Positions 47,178 to 47,653 of a stretch of 47,653 bases of DNA are shown one piece after another. The translations under genes and the position numbers were made by a program. The stretch covers positions 1-47,653 of IMG/VR virus record IMGVR_UViG_3300024239_000128, one strand, 5' to 3'. The DNA is from a virus. Every line of letters starts with the position of its first letter. The first letter of the stretch is position 1. A model generated the notes under the pieces. That model saw nothing but the letters and a program-made list of their open reading frames with translations, searched no databases and had not been told where the DNA came from.

Positions 47178-47602
47178 GGCTTCTTGGATCGGGCTTGGCG
47201 CCCATTAGCACGGCCAACCGTCTTCGGGTCCGTCGTGGCCTGGCGGGTGATGCGCAGGCGGGTGGCCAGCGAAGACGCCGCCCGCCCTTCCCGCTCCTGC
47301 ATCGCCAGCAGCCGGTCATAGCGCTTCAGGCCATCATCGTCAGCCAGCCAAGCGCGATCAAAGTTCATGATCTCGTCAGCCAGCAATCGAGCCTGGACAA
47401 TGTGTCGACAGTACTGCTCTAGCAGGGGGCCATGGGTGGGTGAGAAGGCGGATGCGGGCTGGTCATTGACCACTTCCATCCAGACGCATCGCTCTGCGTC
47501 TGTGATGTGCGCCGGCGCCACCAGGCGAGCTTCGCCGGAAACGGGCGCAACTTGGGCCATGGTCATCAGATCAGACTGAGACCTTCTCCCACGTTGCGCC
47601 AT
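47156..47602 (-). CDS. Small terminase subunit (TerS, P27-like)
   Basis: 148 residues: PAHITDAERCVWMEVVNDQP near 30, LLEQYCRHIVQARLLADEI, and RLRITRQATTDPKTVGRA near the end, the layout of the P27 small terminase family. It recognises cos and brings TerL. At the right end of the window, 51 bases from it. Confidence 0.9.
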   Translation of the reverse strand: MAQRGRRSQSDLMTMAQVAPVSGEARLVAPAHITDAERCVWMEVVNDQPASAFSPTHGPLLEQYCRHIVQARLLADEIMNFDRAWLADDDGLKRYDRLLAMQEREGRAASSLATRLRITRQATTDPKTVGRANGRQARSKKPWELVDA

Positions 47603-47653
47603 TTCGCCTTCTAGTACGTCCCGCTTTTTTCTGGACGTTTATGAAAAAAGAGT

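Overview
The window reads as one complete, probably circularly joined genome of a temperate siphophage with an HK97-type head. The host is most likely a beta-proteobacterium of the Bordetella/Achromobacter type. This rests on GC-rich DNA, a CI/Cro switch, a tyrosine integrase beside a 61-bp piece of tRNA-Ser(CGA), a DEAH-helicase/Toprim replication block, and a diversity-generating retroelement (DGR) with the avd-TR-RT order of Bordetella phage BPP-1. The HNH nuclease at the left end and the small terminase at the right end would be neighbours if the ends were joined, so the ends probably lie at or near cos. The host assignment is inference.

Layout. Leftward early operon (7757 to about 1150, minus): Cro, CII-like protein, NinB, Ref-like nuclease, ParB-like protein, DEAH helicase, Toprim primase, DUF1064 nuclease, small proteins and a possible Q-type late antiterminator. 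A candidate late promoter and a terminator follow (1147-1056). The minus strand then continues through small genes and HNH, across the ends, into terminase, protease, capsid, portal, connectors, tail, host-specificity protein, tail fibre, holins, endolysin and Rz/Rz1, ending at 25777. Rightward immunity block (7854-11139, plus): CI repressor, a lipoprotein, a two-gene DUF1828-type cassette and a membrane zinc-ribbon protein. Rightward early operon (from a promoter/operator near 11210 to 24384): the DGR, a RecA-like ATPase and SSB, many small overlapping genes, excisionase and integrase. The attP core follows, then two accessory genes.

The most notable system is the DGR. It has three small target genes (11983-12435, 15190-15762, 15805-16209), each ending in a variable repeat, plus an Avd protein, a template repeat at 16773-16877, and a reverse transcriptase with the DGR-type IGNLSSQ motif and YVDD active site. 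Over 105 bases the second variable repeat differs from the template at seven positions, and all seven are adenines in the template. The other two repeats carry adenine changes mixed with other changes. Each target has a GC hairpin 15-16 bases after its stop codon. The targets sit in the early operon, not the tail module, so they are unlikely to be ordinary receptor-binding fibres in the BPP-1 sense.

Other points of interest are a -1 frameshift site (GGGAAAC) in the tail chaperone gene, a glycosyltransferase/methyltransferase cassette among the head-tail genes, a collagen-like protein beside the portal, repeat-linked modular accessory proteins, and a 25-bp inverted repeat in a gene-free stretch after the first DGR target.
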